From contig JBBIJR010000014.1 in NCBI GenBank assembly GCA_037445875.1, forward strand, positions 1-53,699: a stretch of 53,699 nucleotides of DNA, given 5' to 3'. The DNA is from JBBIJR01 sp037445875. Its GTDB lineage: Bacteria; CLD3; SB21. Within the stretch, counting starts at the first letter, position 1, and every line of letters starts with the position of its first letter. The position numbers and the translations under genes are program-made. Below are positions 27,835-37,719 of this stretch, piece after piece. Below the pieces are notes generated by a model. It saw only the letters and a list, made by a program, of their open reading frames with translations. It did not search any database and had not been told where the DNA came from.

Positions 27835-28927
27835 TCAATTGACCGGGTATTCTTGGCGAAATTGGGAGGGGGTTCGACCCGTCAGCTTTTTGAAAGCAGC
27901 ATTGAACAGCCTTTGAATTGAAACCGGACTCAAAGGCAATGGCAAGCAGCGTCAGCGGTCCGCTGGAGGGATCGTTCAGACGTCGAATGACTTCCCGTAC
28001 GCGGTACGAGTTGATGTAGTCGAAGAAGCTTTGTCCGATGTCTTCGTTAAGTATTTGCGAAACCTGATGGGCGGGGAGGTTCAATATTCTTGCTAACTCG
28101 GGAAGGGAGAGCTCGGGTTGGAGATACGGACGATCGCGTTCCATGATTTCTTTCAGCCGTTCCAACGCGGCCATTCGCTGCGGAGCGGTGAGGCCGGATT
28201 TTTCGTATTTCGCCTTTGGTGCGTCCATGTCGGAAAACACATTGGGTTGCCTTAATCCGCTGTAGCCCATGGCGTAAACAAACACGGGAAAGAGAACCGA
28301 TTCCGCTTCGTCCGCCCATGCCGTCCCGACCGCCGTCGCGACCATCCATCCACCCCACAATAGGAAAGCCGCGATGAGCAGCTGTTTCAGCCAGGACAGA
28401 TTGACCCGGTCCAGCGACGAATAGAAATCAGCGATGCGGCGCTGATGTGTGGAAATCCGGTGCGCGCACACAGCGAGATAGGCCAGCGTCTGAACAATGG
28501 CCTTCCATCCGAGGATACCCGGATCCCTCGTCGGTTTGGCGTATTCATCCACCAGCAGCGTCCTCTTGGTATCCGCATCGAGGAGGTAGAGCGGGATCAG
28601 CAGAAGCACCATAAGGGCTACAGGGATGAAATGGACGGCGTCCCGTCGGGTCGCGGCGGGACCACCGGACGTCAGGGAACGCACATACAGGTACAGCAAC
28701 GGACCTATGGCAAATATCAGCCACGAGAAGACTCCGAGCAGCTGCGGGGCCTGCAGCAGCCATTGGGTGTCGTGCAAGACATCTTCGAGGTACAGAAGGG
28801 ACAGAACGATCAAGAGCACGGCGAGGATGATATGGGGTGATCGGTGGTTCTTACTCGACCACAGCAGTACGGCGAACAGGACCGCCTGCAGGATCCCGGC
28901 CACAGTCAAAACGTGGAAGATCGTCAA
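27835..28927 (-). CDS. Membrane-anchored AraC family transcriptional regulator, frameshifted near 3' end
   Basis: About 364 residues. The N-terminal half has seven or so transmembrane helices (LTVAGILQAVLFAVLLW onward) and the C-terminal part is an AraC helix-turn-helix (LSLPELARILNLPAHQVSQI, then AIAFESGFNSKA). After GFNSKA the frame is lost at about 27905. In the next frame the expected ending follows (FNAAFKKLTGRTPSQFRQEY, stop at 27835-27837). Compared with the usual FNSKSTFNRAFKK, two bases seem missing. Sequencing error or a true mutation cannot be separated. The start is probably TTG 28927 (after AAGGACGG); TTG 28975 is an alternative. Likely regulates the adjacent hydrolase. Confidence 0.82.
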
Positions 28928-29109
28928 AGGAATCCGTCCTTGATTACGAAAAGATAGCCTCTCCGCCGATGTCAATCAAGATGTGAGTGGCCACGCTACG
29001 TTGGTCAAAGAGAAGAAGCGCCGCTCCTCCATAGTCTCAAATAGTTGTTGATTATTAAATGCCTTCTGGGATACTTTGCCCGCAGTGGATCAACCTCTGC
29101 GAGGTACTC

Positions 29110-29604
29110 ATGGAAAAACCGCTCGTAGCCGTCGTCATGGGCAGCGAGAGCGACTGGGACGTGATGCGGCATGCGGCCGTACAACTGAAAGAATTTGGTG
29201 TGCCGTTCGAGAAGAAAGTCGTCTCGGCGCATCGTACGCCGGACTTGTTGTATGAGTATGCGCGGACGGCCGTCGATCGGGGCCTGCGATGCATCATTGC
29301 CGGAGCGGGCGGCGCCGCCCATTTACCGGGCATGCTGGCCGCCAAGACTACGGTGCCCGTGTTGGGCGTGCCCGTGCCGTCGAAGTATCTCAAAGGTTTG
29401 GACTCTCTTCTATCGATTGTCCAGATGCCCAAAGGGGTCCCCGTCGCCACGTTTGCGATCGGTGAAGCGGGAGCGGCCAATGCCGGCCTTTGTGCCGTGG
29501 CCATTCTTGCCACGCAGGACGAAACGCTGGCGAAGAAGCTGGCCGCGTTCCGCAAGCGGCAGGAACAGACCGTACTGGACATGAAACTGCCGGAGAACGA
29601 ATGA
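29110..29604 (+). CDS. purE: 5-(carboxyamino)imidazole ribonucleotide mutase, class I PurE
   Basis: A 164-residue cytosolic enzyme converting N5-CAIR to CAIR in purine synthesis. The N-terminal substrate loop is VVMGSESDWDVM, with SAHRTP and AGAGGAAHLPGMLAAKT following in class I order. A partner PurK (next gene) confirms the two-step bacterial route. ATG 29110 is used, with GAGGTAC just upstream; an earlier in-frame start at 29059 adds residues foreign to the family. Confidence 0.97.
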   Translation: MEKPLVAVVMGSESDWDVMRHAAVQLKEFGVPFEKKVVSAHRTPDLLYEYARTAVDRGLRCIIAGAGGAAHLPGMLAAKTTVPVLGVPVPSKYLKGLDSLLSIVQMPKGVPVATFAIGEAGAANAGLCAVAILATQDETLAKKLAAFRKRQEQTVLDMKLPENE

Positions 29605-30737
29605 TCCTGCCCGGGGCGACGCTGGGCATGCTGGGCGGGGGACAACTCGGCCGGATGTTCACGGTCGCCGCCCGCACGATGGGCTATCGCGTCGTTGTGC
29701 TCGATCCGGACCCGGTCAGTCCGGCGGGCAAAATAGCCGACCGGCATCTGCAGGCAGATTTCCTGGACCCGGCCGCGCTGGACGAGATGAGCCGCACCTG
29801 TGCCGCGATCACGACGGAATTCGAGAACGTACCGGCGCAGACGCTCGATATCCTGGCCCGTTCGTGCTTCGTTCGGCCCCCGGCAGACGCCGTACGCGTC
29901 ACGCAGGACCGTATCAACGAAAAATCGTTCTTCACGGGGAACGGATTTCCCACAAACCGTCACGCCGTCATTTGTGAGGCGGACGATCTGAAGGAAGGCC
30001 TGAAAGCCGTGGGTATGCCCGCCGTCCTTAAGCGCAGCCGCCTCGGATACGACGGCAAAGGGCAGTGGCGCGTGGGATCGCCGGACGAAGCCGCCGACGC
30101 CTTTCAGGCCATGGGCGGCGTTCCGTGCGTGCTGGAAGAATTCCTCGAGTACCGCGCCGAGGTTTCGGTAGTCCTGGCGAGAGGCGTCAGCGGGGAGGTG
30201 CGCGCCTACCCGCCCGGTGAAAACCGCCACGTCAACGGCATACTCGATTCGACCATCGTACCGGCACGCATTCCGTCCGGCGTGAGCCATGAGGCCGTCC
30301 GTCTCGCCTCGTCCGTCGCGGAACGCATGGGCTACCAGGGCGTGATGGCGGTCGAGTTTTTCCTCATGCCGGACGATCGTCTCTTGATCAACGAGATCGC
30401 GCCGCGCCCCCACAACAGCGGGCACTACACGCTCGACGCATGCGCGACGAGCCAGTTCGAACAGCAGGTGCGCACGCTCTGCGGACTTCCCCCGGGCGAC
30501 ACGTCGCTGTTGAGTCCGGTGGTCATGAAGAATATTCTCGGCGATATGTGGGGTCCCTCCGCACCGCGATGGGAAGAGGTTCTTCAGCACGCACAGGCGA
30601 AACTGCACCTGTACGGCAAGGCCGAGCCGCGCAAGGGGCGCAAAATGGGCCACTACAGCGTGCTCGACCGGAATGTGGAAAACGCCCTGCGTATGTCTCA
30701 GGCGATATTCGAGCGCCTGCGCGCCGACGCGGAGTGA
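29601..30737 (+). CDS. purK: 5-(carboxyamino)imidazole ribonucleotide synthase
   Basis: A 378-residue ATP-grasp enzyme that carboxylates AIR to N5-CAIR using bicarbonate. The N-terminus ATLGMLGGGQLGRMFTVAAR is the PurK hallmark. The ATP-grasp core includes AVLKRSRLGYDGKGQWRV, VLEEFLEYRAEVSV and INEIAPRPHNSGHYTLDAC. The ATG overlaps the purE stop (ATGA), so the two genes are translationally coupled. The frame ends 46 nt before the convergent histidine kinase gene. Confidence 0.97.
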   Translation: MILPGATLGMLGGGQLGRMFTVAARTMGYRVVVLDPDPVSPAGKIADRHLQADFLDPAALDEMSRTCAAITTEFENVPAQTLDILARSCFVRPPADAVRVTQDRINEKSFFTGNGFPTNRHAVICEADDLKEGLKAVGMPAVLKRSRLGYDGKGQWRVGSPDEAADAFQAMGGVPCVLEEFLEYRAEVSVVLARGVSGEVRAYPPGENRHVNGILDSTIVPARIPSGVSHEAVRLASSVAERMGYQGVMAVEFFLMPDDRLLINEIAPRPHNSGHYTLDACATSQFEQQVRTLCGLPPGDTSLLSPVVMKNILGDMWGPSAPRWEEVLQHAQAKLHLYGKAEPRKGRKMGHYSVLDRNVENALRMSQAIFERLRADAE

Positions 30738-30783
30738 CGGACCGCCCGAGCCGTCTTCCTCCGAAGCCCCGGCCATGCCCGCC

Positions 30784-33700
30784 TCAGGTCTCCGATCCCC
30801 ACGGAAGGTGAAGAATGATCTCCGTCCCTTTGTCCGGTTCGCTGTGCACTTCGATCGTTCCCTTGTGCCGGCTGATCACCGCGTACGTTTCGTACAGGCC
30901 GAGCCCCTTGCCGGACCCCACGGGGCGGGTGGTGAAGAACGGCTCGAAGATCTTCTTTCGTACGGAGGCGTTCATACCGATGCCGTTGTCGGAGATGCGC
31001 AGGCGCAGACCGCCCGGTTCGGCGCCGGTGGTCAACGTGATGCGTCCCGCCTGCGGGGTCAGGATTCCGCGCTGCTCGCCGTCCCGGATGGCCTGCACGG
31101 CGTTGGTGAGAATGTTGTGAAAGCACAGGTTCAGCTCGCCTGCGTTGGCGAGGATGGACCGCTGGTCCAGCGTGCGGTCGTACTGGCGCACGACGCGAAT
31201 CCCCGGCTCCCGCTGGATGAAGAGGTCCACAACAAGGTCGAGGTTGCGGTGAATCAGCATGGGCTGCAGCGAAGGCTGATTGAGATTTACAAATGTGCCC
31301 AGGCTCTCGACGATGCTCTTGATGCGCGTGGCCCCGGTCAGCGACGCGAGGATCGCGTCCTTCAGTTCCTCCTGCTCGGGAGCCGCGGTGGCGCCCAGGT
31401 GATCGCGGACGTAGTAAAGATTGCCGATGACGAACGTGAGGGGGTTATTGATCTCGTGGGCGAGACCGGCGACCATCTGGCCAAGGGCACCCATTTTTTC
31501 CGACTGGACCAGCTGCGTCTGGGCCTCTTTCAATTCTTTGACGGCCGAGGCGAGCTGGCGATTGACCTTCTGCAGATAATCCCGCTGCGCCTCGATTTCG
31601 CGATTGGCGGACTCGAGTTCGCGTGTCCGGGCCTCCACGCTGCGTTCGAGGTCTTCGGTGCGTTTGGTCAGGAGCCGCAGGCGCCACTGTACCCCACCGT
31701 AAGCGGCGGCCGCAGCCAGAGCGACGTAGATCCCATACGCCCACCAGGTGCGGTACCACGGCGGTAGAAGGGTGAACGAAAACCCCGCCGGCGGGCTCTC
31801 CTGTCCGTACACGTTTCGCGCAACGACTCTGAAGCGGTAGCGGCCCTCGGGAAGGTTGGTGTATTCCTTGTGCGGCTCCGCGGTCCATCCCGACCACCGC
31901 TCTTCAAAACCCTCCAGCTTGAACCGGTAGCGATTACCCCGTTCATCGTCGTAACTCGATGCGGCGAACTCGATCCGGAAGGAATTCAGGTCATACGACA
32001 ATACCGGTTCGGGGAATTCACTCGCCGTCCCGCCGCCGTAGATCAGACTGTCACCGGACGTTCGGACGCGCCGCACCAGCGCCTTGCAGCTGTCGTACAC
32101 GGGTGGTTCAAGGTTCAGATCGAATCGGATCAATTCCTCGCCGGATTGGAACCACACGATACGGTCCTCGTCGCGGTAGATAGCCCCCGCCGCCTGGCAG
32201 GTAATCCGCCCCTGCATCAACTGGCGGAACTGGAAGGAACCGTCCTCCTGACGCATGGACACGGCCGGGTACCAATCCTCGCCTCCTTCCGGCCAGCAGG
32301 CGCTCCATACGTTGCCCGTGCGGTCCACGGACCGGGGAATGAGGCGCCCTCCGGGGATTCCGAGTCTGGCAGCCAACGCCGTGTCCGGGATAAATCGGCC
32401 TGTTTCCGGTACGAACCGGAACATCTGGCCGCGGTCGGTGCCGAAGTGCACCTGGTCGAACAGGCCGTAGACGTTGATGCTCTCGTCGGGAAGCCCGTGC
32501 GCCGTGTCAAATCGTGTGATCGAGATCGTCCCGCGGTCCCGGTCGCGCGCGATCCTCGTGCATCCCCTCGTGACCTGGCCCAGCCACAGCACGCCGTCCT
32601 CGTCCTCGGCCAGTGTGCGGATATCGTCAACCACGCCTTCCAAACGTCCCTCATCCACCCAGCGGCCGTTCCTGAAGTAAATGGATGCGACTCCGTCGAA
32701 CAAACCGACGAAGACACGGTTGGTGTCCGAGCGTGACCGCGCCAGCGAAGCCCCGTTGAACGGACTGACCCGCGAGAGGCGGCCTCCTTCGAGCCACAGG
32801 GTGCCGCTGCCGTACGTCGCTATCAGCAACCCGTTCCGGAAGGGCAGGAACGACCAGACTTCCCACTCCACCCCCGGCACCGGAATCAGCAGCGGGGCGC
32901 TTCCGTCGGTTCTCCGCGGACCGAGCGTGAACAAGCCATCCTTGTTGCCGACGTACAGAACCCCTTGAAAGCGGCAAACGCTTTCGAGCTGGCTCCGGAA
33001 ATTCAGCGAGGCATTGAATCGCGACATGGGAGAGGCGTACTCGATCCGTGCCAGTCCGCGTTCCAGCGCCAGCCACAGGCCGTTCTGACGGTCGACGAAC
33101 ATGGCCTTCACGCTGTGGTTCTGCAATCCGGAGCTTTCGTCGAAGATCCTCAGCACCTTGCCGGCCCGGGAGACCACGAACACGCCTCCTTCCAGGGTGG
33201 CCAGGGCGAACGTCGAATCCGGCAGACGCAGACCGTTGTATAATCGCAGGCGCTCCAGTCGCGGCGCCAGGTCCGGGGCAAAAGGTTCCATCGTGCCGCC
33301 GTTCCAGAGGAACAGCCCCTTCCGGGTGGCGATCAAAATCCGTTCGGCGTCGTAACGCATCATGCCGTACACGGGATGCGAACCCAACGGCTCGGTGCCC
33401 GGAGAACGCCGCAGGCGTTCTCCGTCGATTTCCATGAGGCCCTCGTCGCGCTGGAGGACGAACAACCGGTTATCGACCTGAAAAGAAAAATGGAAGGACG
33501 TGCGCGGTTTGATGACGGTGATGCGGCCCCCGGACCAGCGAAAAATGTGCGTATTGGCCTGAAAGTACACGCCTGACGGTGAGGTCCACGTACGCCACAC
33601 GTTCACGAAGGTCCGTTCGGCGACGTCCACGCAGTCGAGGAGGGAGGTGTACACTGTGCGGCCGGAGCGGTCCGACGCCAGATAACCGAACTCGCCCTGT

Positions 33701-34005
33701 GCGCCGACGTAGATCGTGCCGGTCGACGGATCGAGGGCCAGGGATCGCACGACGGACCGGTTGGATACCGGTATCAAGCGCCAGTCGACGCCGTCGTATT
33801 CCAGGATGCCGGAGCCGTTACCCGCGTAGATCAGGCCTGTGGGAACCTGAAGGACGCACCAGTTCTGCGAGCCGGCATTGTACTCGCGTGCGGGATAGTT
33901 GCGAACGAACGGCAGGCCGGTCTCGTCCGCCGCGTGAACGGCGGGAGCGGACAGGCCGAGAAACAGCGCGACGAAACCACGGATGGGCCGGGACGTGTGA
34001 GTCAT
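30784..34005 (-). CDS. Two-component sensor histidine kinase with periplasmic propeller and Y_Y_Y domain
   Basis: A 1073-residue membrane sensor. A signal peptide (1-25) is followed by a periplasmic sensor of two-component-propeller repeats (about 30-640; DRQNGLWLALERGLARIEY is one), a Y_Y_Y domain (YRFKLEGFEERWSGW), one transmembrane helix (WAYGIYVALAAAAAYGGVQW), a coiled coil and a kinase core. The phospho-acceptor is His850 in GLAHEINNPL. The ATPase has NAVQAI, DNGIGM and GKGLGLYETYAV. No fused receiver or AraC domain, so it is a classical rather than hybrid kinase. No adjacent regulator; the nearest receiver in the window is at 16657. Confidence 0.94.
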   Translation of the reverse strand: MTHTSRPIRGFVALFLGLSAPAVHAADETGLPFVRNYPAREYNAGSQNWCVLQVPTGLIYAGNGSGILEYDGVDWRLIPVSNRSVVRSLALDPSTGTIYVGAQGEFGYLASDRSGRTVYTSLLDCVDVAERTFVNVWRTWTSPSGVYFQANTHIFRWSGGRITVIKPRTSFHFSFQVDNRLFVLQRDEGLMEIDGERLRRSPGTEPLGSHPVYGMMRYDAERILIATRKGLFLWNGGTMEPFAPDLAPRLERLRLYNGLRLPDSTFALATLEGGVFVVSRAGKVLRIFDESSGLQNHSVKAMFVDRQNGLWLALERGLARIEYASPMSRFNASLNFRSQLESVCRFQGVLYVGNKDGLFTLGPRRTDGSAPLLIPVPGVEWEVWSFLPFRNGLLIATYGSGTLWLEGGRLSRVSPFNGASLARSRSDTNRVFVGLFDGVASIYFRNGRWVDEGRLEGVVDDIRTLAEDEDGVLWLGQVTRGCTRIARDRDRGTISITRFDTAHGLPDESINVYGLFDQVHFGTDRGQMFRFVPETGRFIPDTALAARLGIPGGRLIPRSVDRTGNVWSACWPEGGEDWYPAVSMRQEDGSFQFRQLMQGRITCQAAGAIYRDEDRIVWFQSGEELIRFDLNLEPPVYDSCKALVRRVRTSGDSLIYGGGTASEFPEPVLSYDLNSFRIEFAASSYDDERGNRYRFKLEGFEERWSGWTAEPHKEYTNLPEGRYRFRVVARNVYGQESPPAGFSFTLLPPWYRTWWAYGIYVALAAAAAYGGVQWRLRLLTKRTEDLERSVEARTRELESANREIEAQRDYLQKVNRQLASAVKELKEAQTQLVQSEKMGALGQMVAGLAHEINNPLTFVIGNLYYVRDHLGATAAPEQEELKDAILASLTGATRIKSIVESLGTFVNLNQPSLQPMLIHRNLDLVVDLFIQREPGIRVVRQYDRTLDQRSILANAGELNLCFHNILTNAVQAIRDGEQRGILTPQAGRITLTTGAEPGGLRLRISDNGIGMNASVRKKIFEPFFTTRPVGSGKGLGLYETYAVISRHKGTIEVHSEPDKGTEIILHLPWGSET

Positions 34006-34105
34006 AGGCCGGATTTGCGTGAATTGAATCCAGTCTATGTAAAGCGCGGCGGGAAATCAACACCTGAATTTCGCGATAGAAAGGCAGGTCTTTGGTCGTA
34101 CCGCA

Positions 34106-34198
34106 GCGAACCCCTCCCTGCACTTCCCTTGCGCGAAAATGGTCATCTCGATGTCTGAAACCTGACCCGCGCAAGGGGAGGGTCGGGGAGGGGTTCGC
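34106..34198. repeat. 93-bp inverted-repeat element, copy 2
   Basis: Arms beginning GCGAACCCCTCCC at 34106 and ending GGGGTTCGC at 34198 are near reverse complements. The reverse complement of the whole element aligns along its length with 8940-9031, centre included. It sits between two minus-strand genes, and the 34006-34304 spacer holds no gene. Confidence 0.85.
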
Positions 34199-34206
34199 AT
34201 CCCCGT

Positions 34207-34226
34207 CCACGAGCTAAAGCTCGCGG
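34207..34226. repeat. Second copy of the CCACGAGCTAAAGCTCG motif
   Basis: CCACGAGCTAAAGCTCGCGG here matches 21770-21789 at 19 of 20 positions; the one change weakens the outermost part of the palindrome. It lies 8 bp after the 93-bp element. Confidence 0.65.
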
Positions 34227-34304
34227 CAATCGAGTGTGCTTTGCCACGAGCGTGGAACGCCTATGGTCATTACTCGGCCGGAAGGATTCAGAGGCTTCGG
34301 CACC

Positions 34305-36320
34305 TCAAAAATTGATCTCGTACGCCACCTTGAGGTAGCGGCCGACGTAGTCGAGATCGTTGCCCAGCAGATTGAGCACGAGGAAGACGTTGCTGCCGGC
34401 GAAGAACTCGTACTGGATGAGCGAATTCCAGAACGTCACGTCGCGATAGGTGTCGCGCTGGAAGAACGACCGGAGATAGAGCTTGCGCCGGAGACGGTAA
34501 TCCATCTTGATGCGATAGATGTTCTGATCGACGTCTCCGTATTCCACGTGGATGAATGTCAGGTTCAAGCCGAGACGATTGAAGAACGTCATTTCCAGCG
34601 TCGTATAGGGGTTCTTCAAGTACGATCCGAAGTACGGCCCGAAGAAATATCCGAATCGGAAAGAGTGCGGACCGAAGATGATCTTGGCGTTGTGGTCCTG
34701 CAGAAAGTTCTTCCTTGTGATGCGCTCGGTGTCCTGCACGACGTCGTTCGGGCGATTGACCTCGAAATAGTGATTCACGGACAGCCAATCGTTGGCCTTG
34801 TAGTAAGCGCCCGTGCTGACGTACTCCTGAAACTTGAAATGATCGCTGAGCGTGCGGGCGCGGTAGTACTCCGTGAAGACGCTGATGTCGGAGAAGTACT
34901 TTCGCGAATGGACGAACCGGTATCCGAAGGACGCCACGATTTCGTCGTTGCCGCTTCCGTAGTTGTTGAAGAGCGTCAGGGCATCGAACTTCCGGTCGAA
35001 CCGGCGGTAGATCAGGTCGCCGTACGGCCCGCCGGAGTGGTTGTACTCGTAAAACAGATGCGCGCTGTACGCGTTGCCGTCCGTGGAGCGGATGAACTGC
35101 GGCTGGGCGACGAACCGCGAGGGCAGGTCGAACCGGCCGTCAACGCTGACGATCTTGTCCGTACGGTCCTCGGCAGGGTCGCGTGCGTAGAGGACCATGC
35201 CGCCCACGTTGGCGTACCGGGTCAGGACGCGGGGCCGTGCGGCAAAGAACCGGCGGCGGTCTCCGTACGTCAGGCCCGGCGGTCCCTCTTCCTCCAGGTA
35301 CACCGCGCCTCCGCGGAACCGGTCGCTCCGGTAGGTGTAGTTGAGTCCCCACTGGATGTCGCGGATCGCCCGGGTGTAAAACAGATTGATCGGCGTCCGG
35401 TAGAGGTCGAGGTCCTTGCTGAAGAACGGCCGCTTCTCCTGCAGAAAGATGGGACGGCCGTAGAGGGAGAAATCGAACGGGTCGGCCTCGATCGTCGATT
35501 CGTCGGTATTGTACGTCCCTTTCAGCGTATGGCGGTCCAGGTTGGCGATCAGCTCTCCGCCCACAGAGCCCTTGAGCGTCGAGTCGGTAAAATAAATGGC
35601 CGTGACGTACGGCTGTGCGTGGACGTTCAGGTTGATGCGTTCGTCGAACGGCTCCACGTCGAGTTTGTAAGTTTTCTTCACCGAAAGCAGTTCGCTCTCG
35701 GGAATGATGGAGTAGAAGTAGCTGCTCCCGTCCGGACGGTAGGCGAAGAGCTGCAGATCGAGGCCGATCTGGCCGGGATTCTTGTTCTGCAATTTGTCGA
35801 CCGGAATGCGGATTTCTGACTCAATGTAGCCCGGCTCTCCGTTGGCGGCCTCGCGGAAGATTGTGGAACGGGCCTGCCAGATCCAATCCCATTCCTGCGA
35901 AAGGCTCCGCTGGTTATATACGAGCAGGTCCCGCTGATTATCAAGGAAGCTGAAGATGAAGATGTATCCGTTCTCGTTCTTGTTCTCCAGGTCGAGCACG
36001 ATGAAGAACTCGTTCTCCTCGTCGGTGGAACGGTCGCGGATCAGGGACTTGCTGATGACCCGGCCGCGGGGCCAGAAGCGAAAAGCGAAATACAGCGCTT
36101 CGCGGGACTGTTTGACGTAAACGATGGTGCTGTCCTGTGCGCGCACGCCGCTTCTCGGGACCGTAACGTAGAAGTCTGAGAAGACCCTCGATCCGGCCCA
36201 CTCCTCTTCATGAATGCGGCCGTCGATGGTGGGGCCGGCGGCGGTGTTGTCGGCCGCGAAAGAACCCACATCTCCTCCCCAGGTCAGGAACGTCAGCAGG
36301 CACCAGGCGGTGCGCCTCAT
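34305..36320 (-). CDS. CBM9-like/DUF5916 outer-membrane protein
   Basis: A 671-residue exported protein. After a signal peptide (1-22) comes a family 9 carbohydrate-binding-like domain (residues about 28-200; GPTIDGRIHEEEWAGS, FFIVLDLENKNENGYIF). The remainder is rich in alternating aromatic beta-strands and ends in F, as expected for an outer-membrane barrel of the DUF5916 type. Proteins of this kind are common in Bacteroidota and marine FCB bacteria; their ligands are mostly unknown. A perfect GGGAGGA lies 6 nt before the ATG. Monocistronic as far as can be seen. Confidence 0.87.
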   Translation of the reverse strand: MRRTAWCLLTFLTWGGDVGSFAADNTAAGPTIDGRIHEEEWAGSRVFSDFYVTVPRSGVRAQDSTIVYVKQSREALYFAFRFWPRGRVISKSLIRDRSTDEENEFFIVLDLENKNENGYIFIFSFLDNQRDLLVYNQRSLSQEWDWIWQARSTIFREAANGEPGYIESEIRIPVDKLQNKNPGQIGLDLQLFAYRPDGSSYFYSIIPESELLSVKKTYKLDVEPFDERINLNVHAQPYVTAIYFTDSTLKGSVGGELIANLDRHTLKGTYNTDESTIEADPFDFSLYGRPIFLQEKRPFFSKDLDLYRTPINLFYTRAIRDIQWGLNYTYRSDRFRGGAVYLEEEGPPGLTYGDRRRFFAARPRVLTRYANVGGMVLYARDPAEDRTDKIVSVDGRFDLPSRFVAQPQFIRSTDGNAYSAHLFYEYNHSGGPYGDLIYRRFDRKFDALTLFNNYGSGNDEIVASFGYRFVHSRKYFSDISVFTEYYRARTLSDHFKFQEYVSTGAYYKANDWLSVNHYFEVNRPNDVVQDTERITRKNFLQDHNAKIIFGPHSFRFGYFFGPYFGSYLKNPYTTLEMTFFNRLGLNLTFIHVEYGDVDQNIYRIKMDYRLRRKLYLRSFFQRDTYRDVTFWNSLIQYEFFAGSNVFLVLNLLGNDLDYVGRYLKVAYEINF

Positions 36321-36575
36321 GGCTGTCCTCCCGAATGATCGGCTGGTTAAAACGCGAGTTGACCCGGTTGTCCTTCCGCAAACAAGGCTGGCGGTATGCG
36401 GGGTGTTTACGAAGGGGCGTGGAAGATGTTTCAGGCTGTTGTCGAATTGGCCATCGGATGGGCCGAGTGAGAGAACTTGACATTGCGGAAGATAATAGTA
36501 CCTTGTTCATGTCTGCGGGGGCTCAGATCATCGTACTCGTCTCGCCGCCGATCTTTCATTCTCATCTTTCCTATA

Positions 36576-36581
36576 TATAAT
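36576..36581 (+). promoter_or_regulatory. Candidate -10 element TATAAT
   Basis: TATAAT lies in a strongly AT-rich tract (36571-36586) shortly before the methyltransferase ATG at 36600. No convincing -35 is seen, and the implied 5' leader would be very short. The rest of 36321-36599 shows no gene. Confidence 0.3.
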
Positions 36582-36599
36582 TATAACGAAGGTGAGGGG

Positions 36600-37415
36600 A
36601 TGAGCCACGCTGCGAATGACACATGCCCGATATGCACGAAGTCCGACTGGCGGGACTTCAAACTTGGATCGACGGCCCTACGGGAGTGTCGATCCTGCAC
36701 CGTCACCGTTAATGCATTACTTCCCGAGAATTCGGAACTTGATGCATATTACCGTCAGTCTTATGTCTTGAAGCGTGCGGACGAGTCGGTGGCCCTTCTG
36801 ACCGCTGAACGCAGACGCTACTCGCGCTTTCCGGAGCAGGTGTCCCTTATTGCCGACATTCAGAAACATATCCCGTCGCCGGCAAACGTCCTCGACGTCG
36901 GATGCGACAGAGGTTTCTTCCTGGACGAAATACGCCGTCACGGCTACAGCGTTCGCGGCGTGGAGCTTTCGGAGAGTGCACGCGCGGCCTGTGATGCGAT
37001 TGGAATATCCGTGACCGGCACGCTGGGCGAAGTGCCGGAGAAATGGGCTGACTGTGTCACCCTGTGGCACGTCCTCGAACATATTCCACAGCCGCTCGAT
37101 TTCCTTTCCGTCGTTCGCACGCGAATGACAGATCACGGCACGTTGATGGTACGAGTTCCGGATTTTTCCACGCTCTGGAGGTCCATCCTTGGGTCGCGAT
37201 GGATCTGGTTTCAACCGCAGAATCACTATGTTCACTATACTGCACGGTCATTGCGGCTGCTGCTGGAGAATGCTGGCTTCAGTGTAATAAGTTGCGTGTC
37301 CCGCCGTGCAAACACCCTCCTTACGCACCGCGCCTATCGGGTTGCCCGAAGAACATTCAAAAAGAGTATGGGGCTGAAAACGCCTTTGCGCACACAACGT
37401 TGGCAGAATATATGA
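36600..37415 (+). CDS. Class I SAM-dependent methyltransferase with N-terminal zinc ribbon (stand-alone)
   Basis: A 271-residue methyltransferase with an N-terminal CPIC...CRSC zinc-ribbon-like pair and a SAM site VLDVGCDRGFFLDEI. The acidic motif II is GVELSESA, and LWHVLEHIPQPLDFL marks the Methyltransf_23 family. Same architecture as the gene at 12233 but clearly divergent, and it has no glycan neighbours. GGTGAG lies a few bases before ATG 36600. It is flanked by AT-rich sequence upstream and a repeat-rich 665-bp non-coding stretch downstream, consistent with a mobile or relic genomic segment. Substrate unknown. Confidence 0.86.
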   Translation: MSHAANDTCPICTKSDWRDFKLGSTALRECRSCTVTVNALLPENSELDAYYRQSYVLKRADESVALLTAERRRYSRFPEQVSLIADIQKHIPSPANVLDVGCDRGFFLDEIRRHGYSVRGVELSESARAACDAIGISVTGTLGEVPEKWADCVTLWHVLEHIPQPLDFLSVVRTRMTDHGTLMVRVPDFSTLWRSILGSRWIWFQPQNHYVHYTARSLRLLLENAGFSVISCVSRRANTLLTHRAYRVARRTFKKSMGLKTPLRTQRWQNI

Positions 37416-37719
37416 GCACGTTACCGGTGTTGAAATATATGTGCAGAGCAGACTACGCTGATGGCTGTCTGAGGCCCTGAAGTCGTGGCATCCGCAGCGC
37501 AACATCGTCGCTAAATCATCTTTACGGGTCTTCACCCAATCGAGTGGGTAGAAAATCGTGGAAGGTTGTCGTACAGAGCCGTATGTACAAGGCTTTTTGA
37601 ATTTCTTATGAGTGCAAGAATGAGTGTCATAAATTCACCGTGCAAACGTATGTATGAAATCCATCACCGGTTACTCCATCGAAATTCCATTTCATGCCTT
37701 TCAGGTTCTTCGCGGCCTT

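Noticed and set aside
27895..27915. Programmed ribosomal frameshift in the AraC gene
   Set aside because: No slippery heptamer or downstream structure is evident, and two other single-site indels in the window point to errors or mutation.
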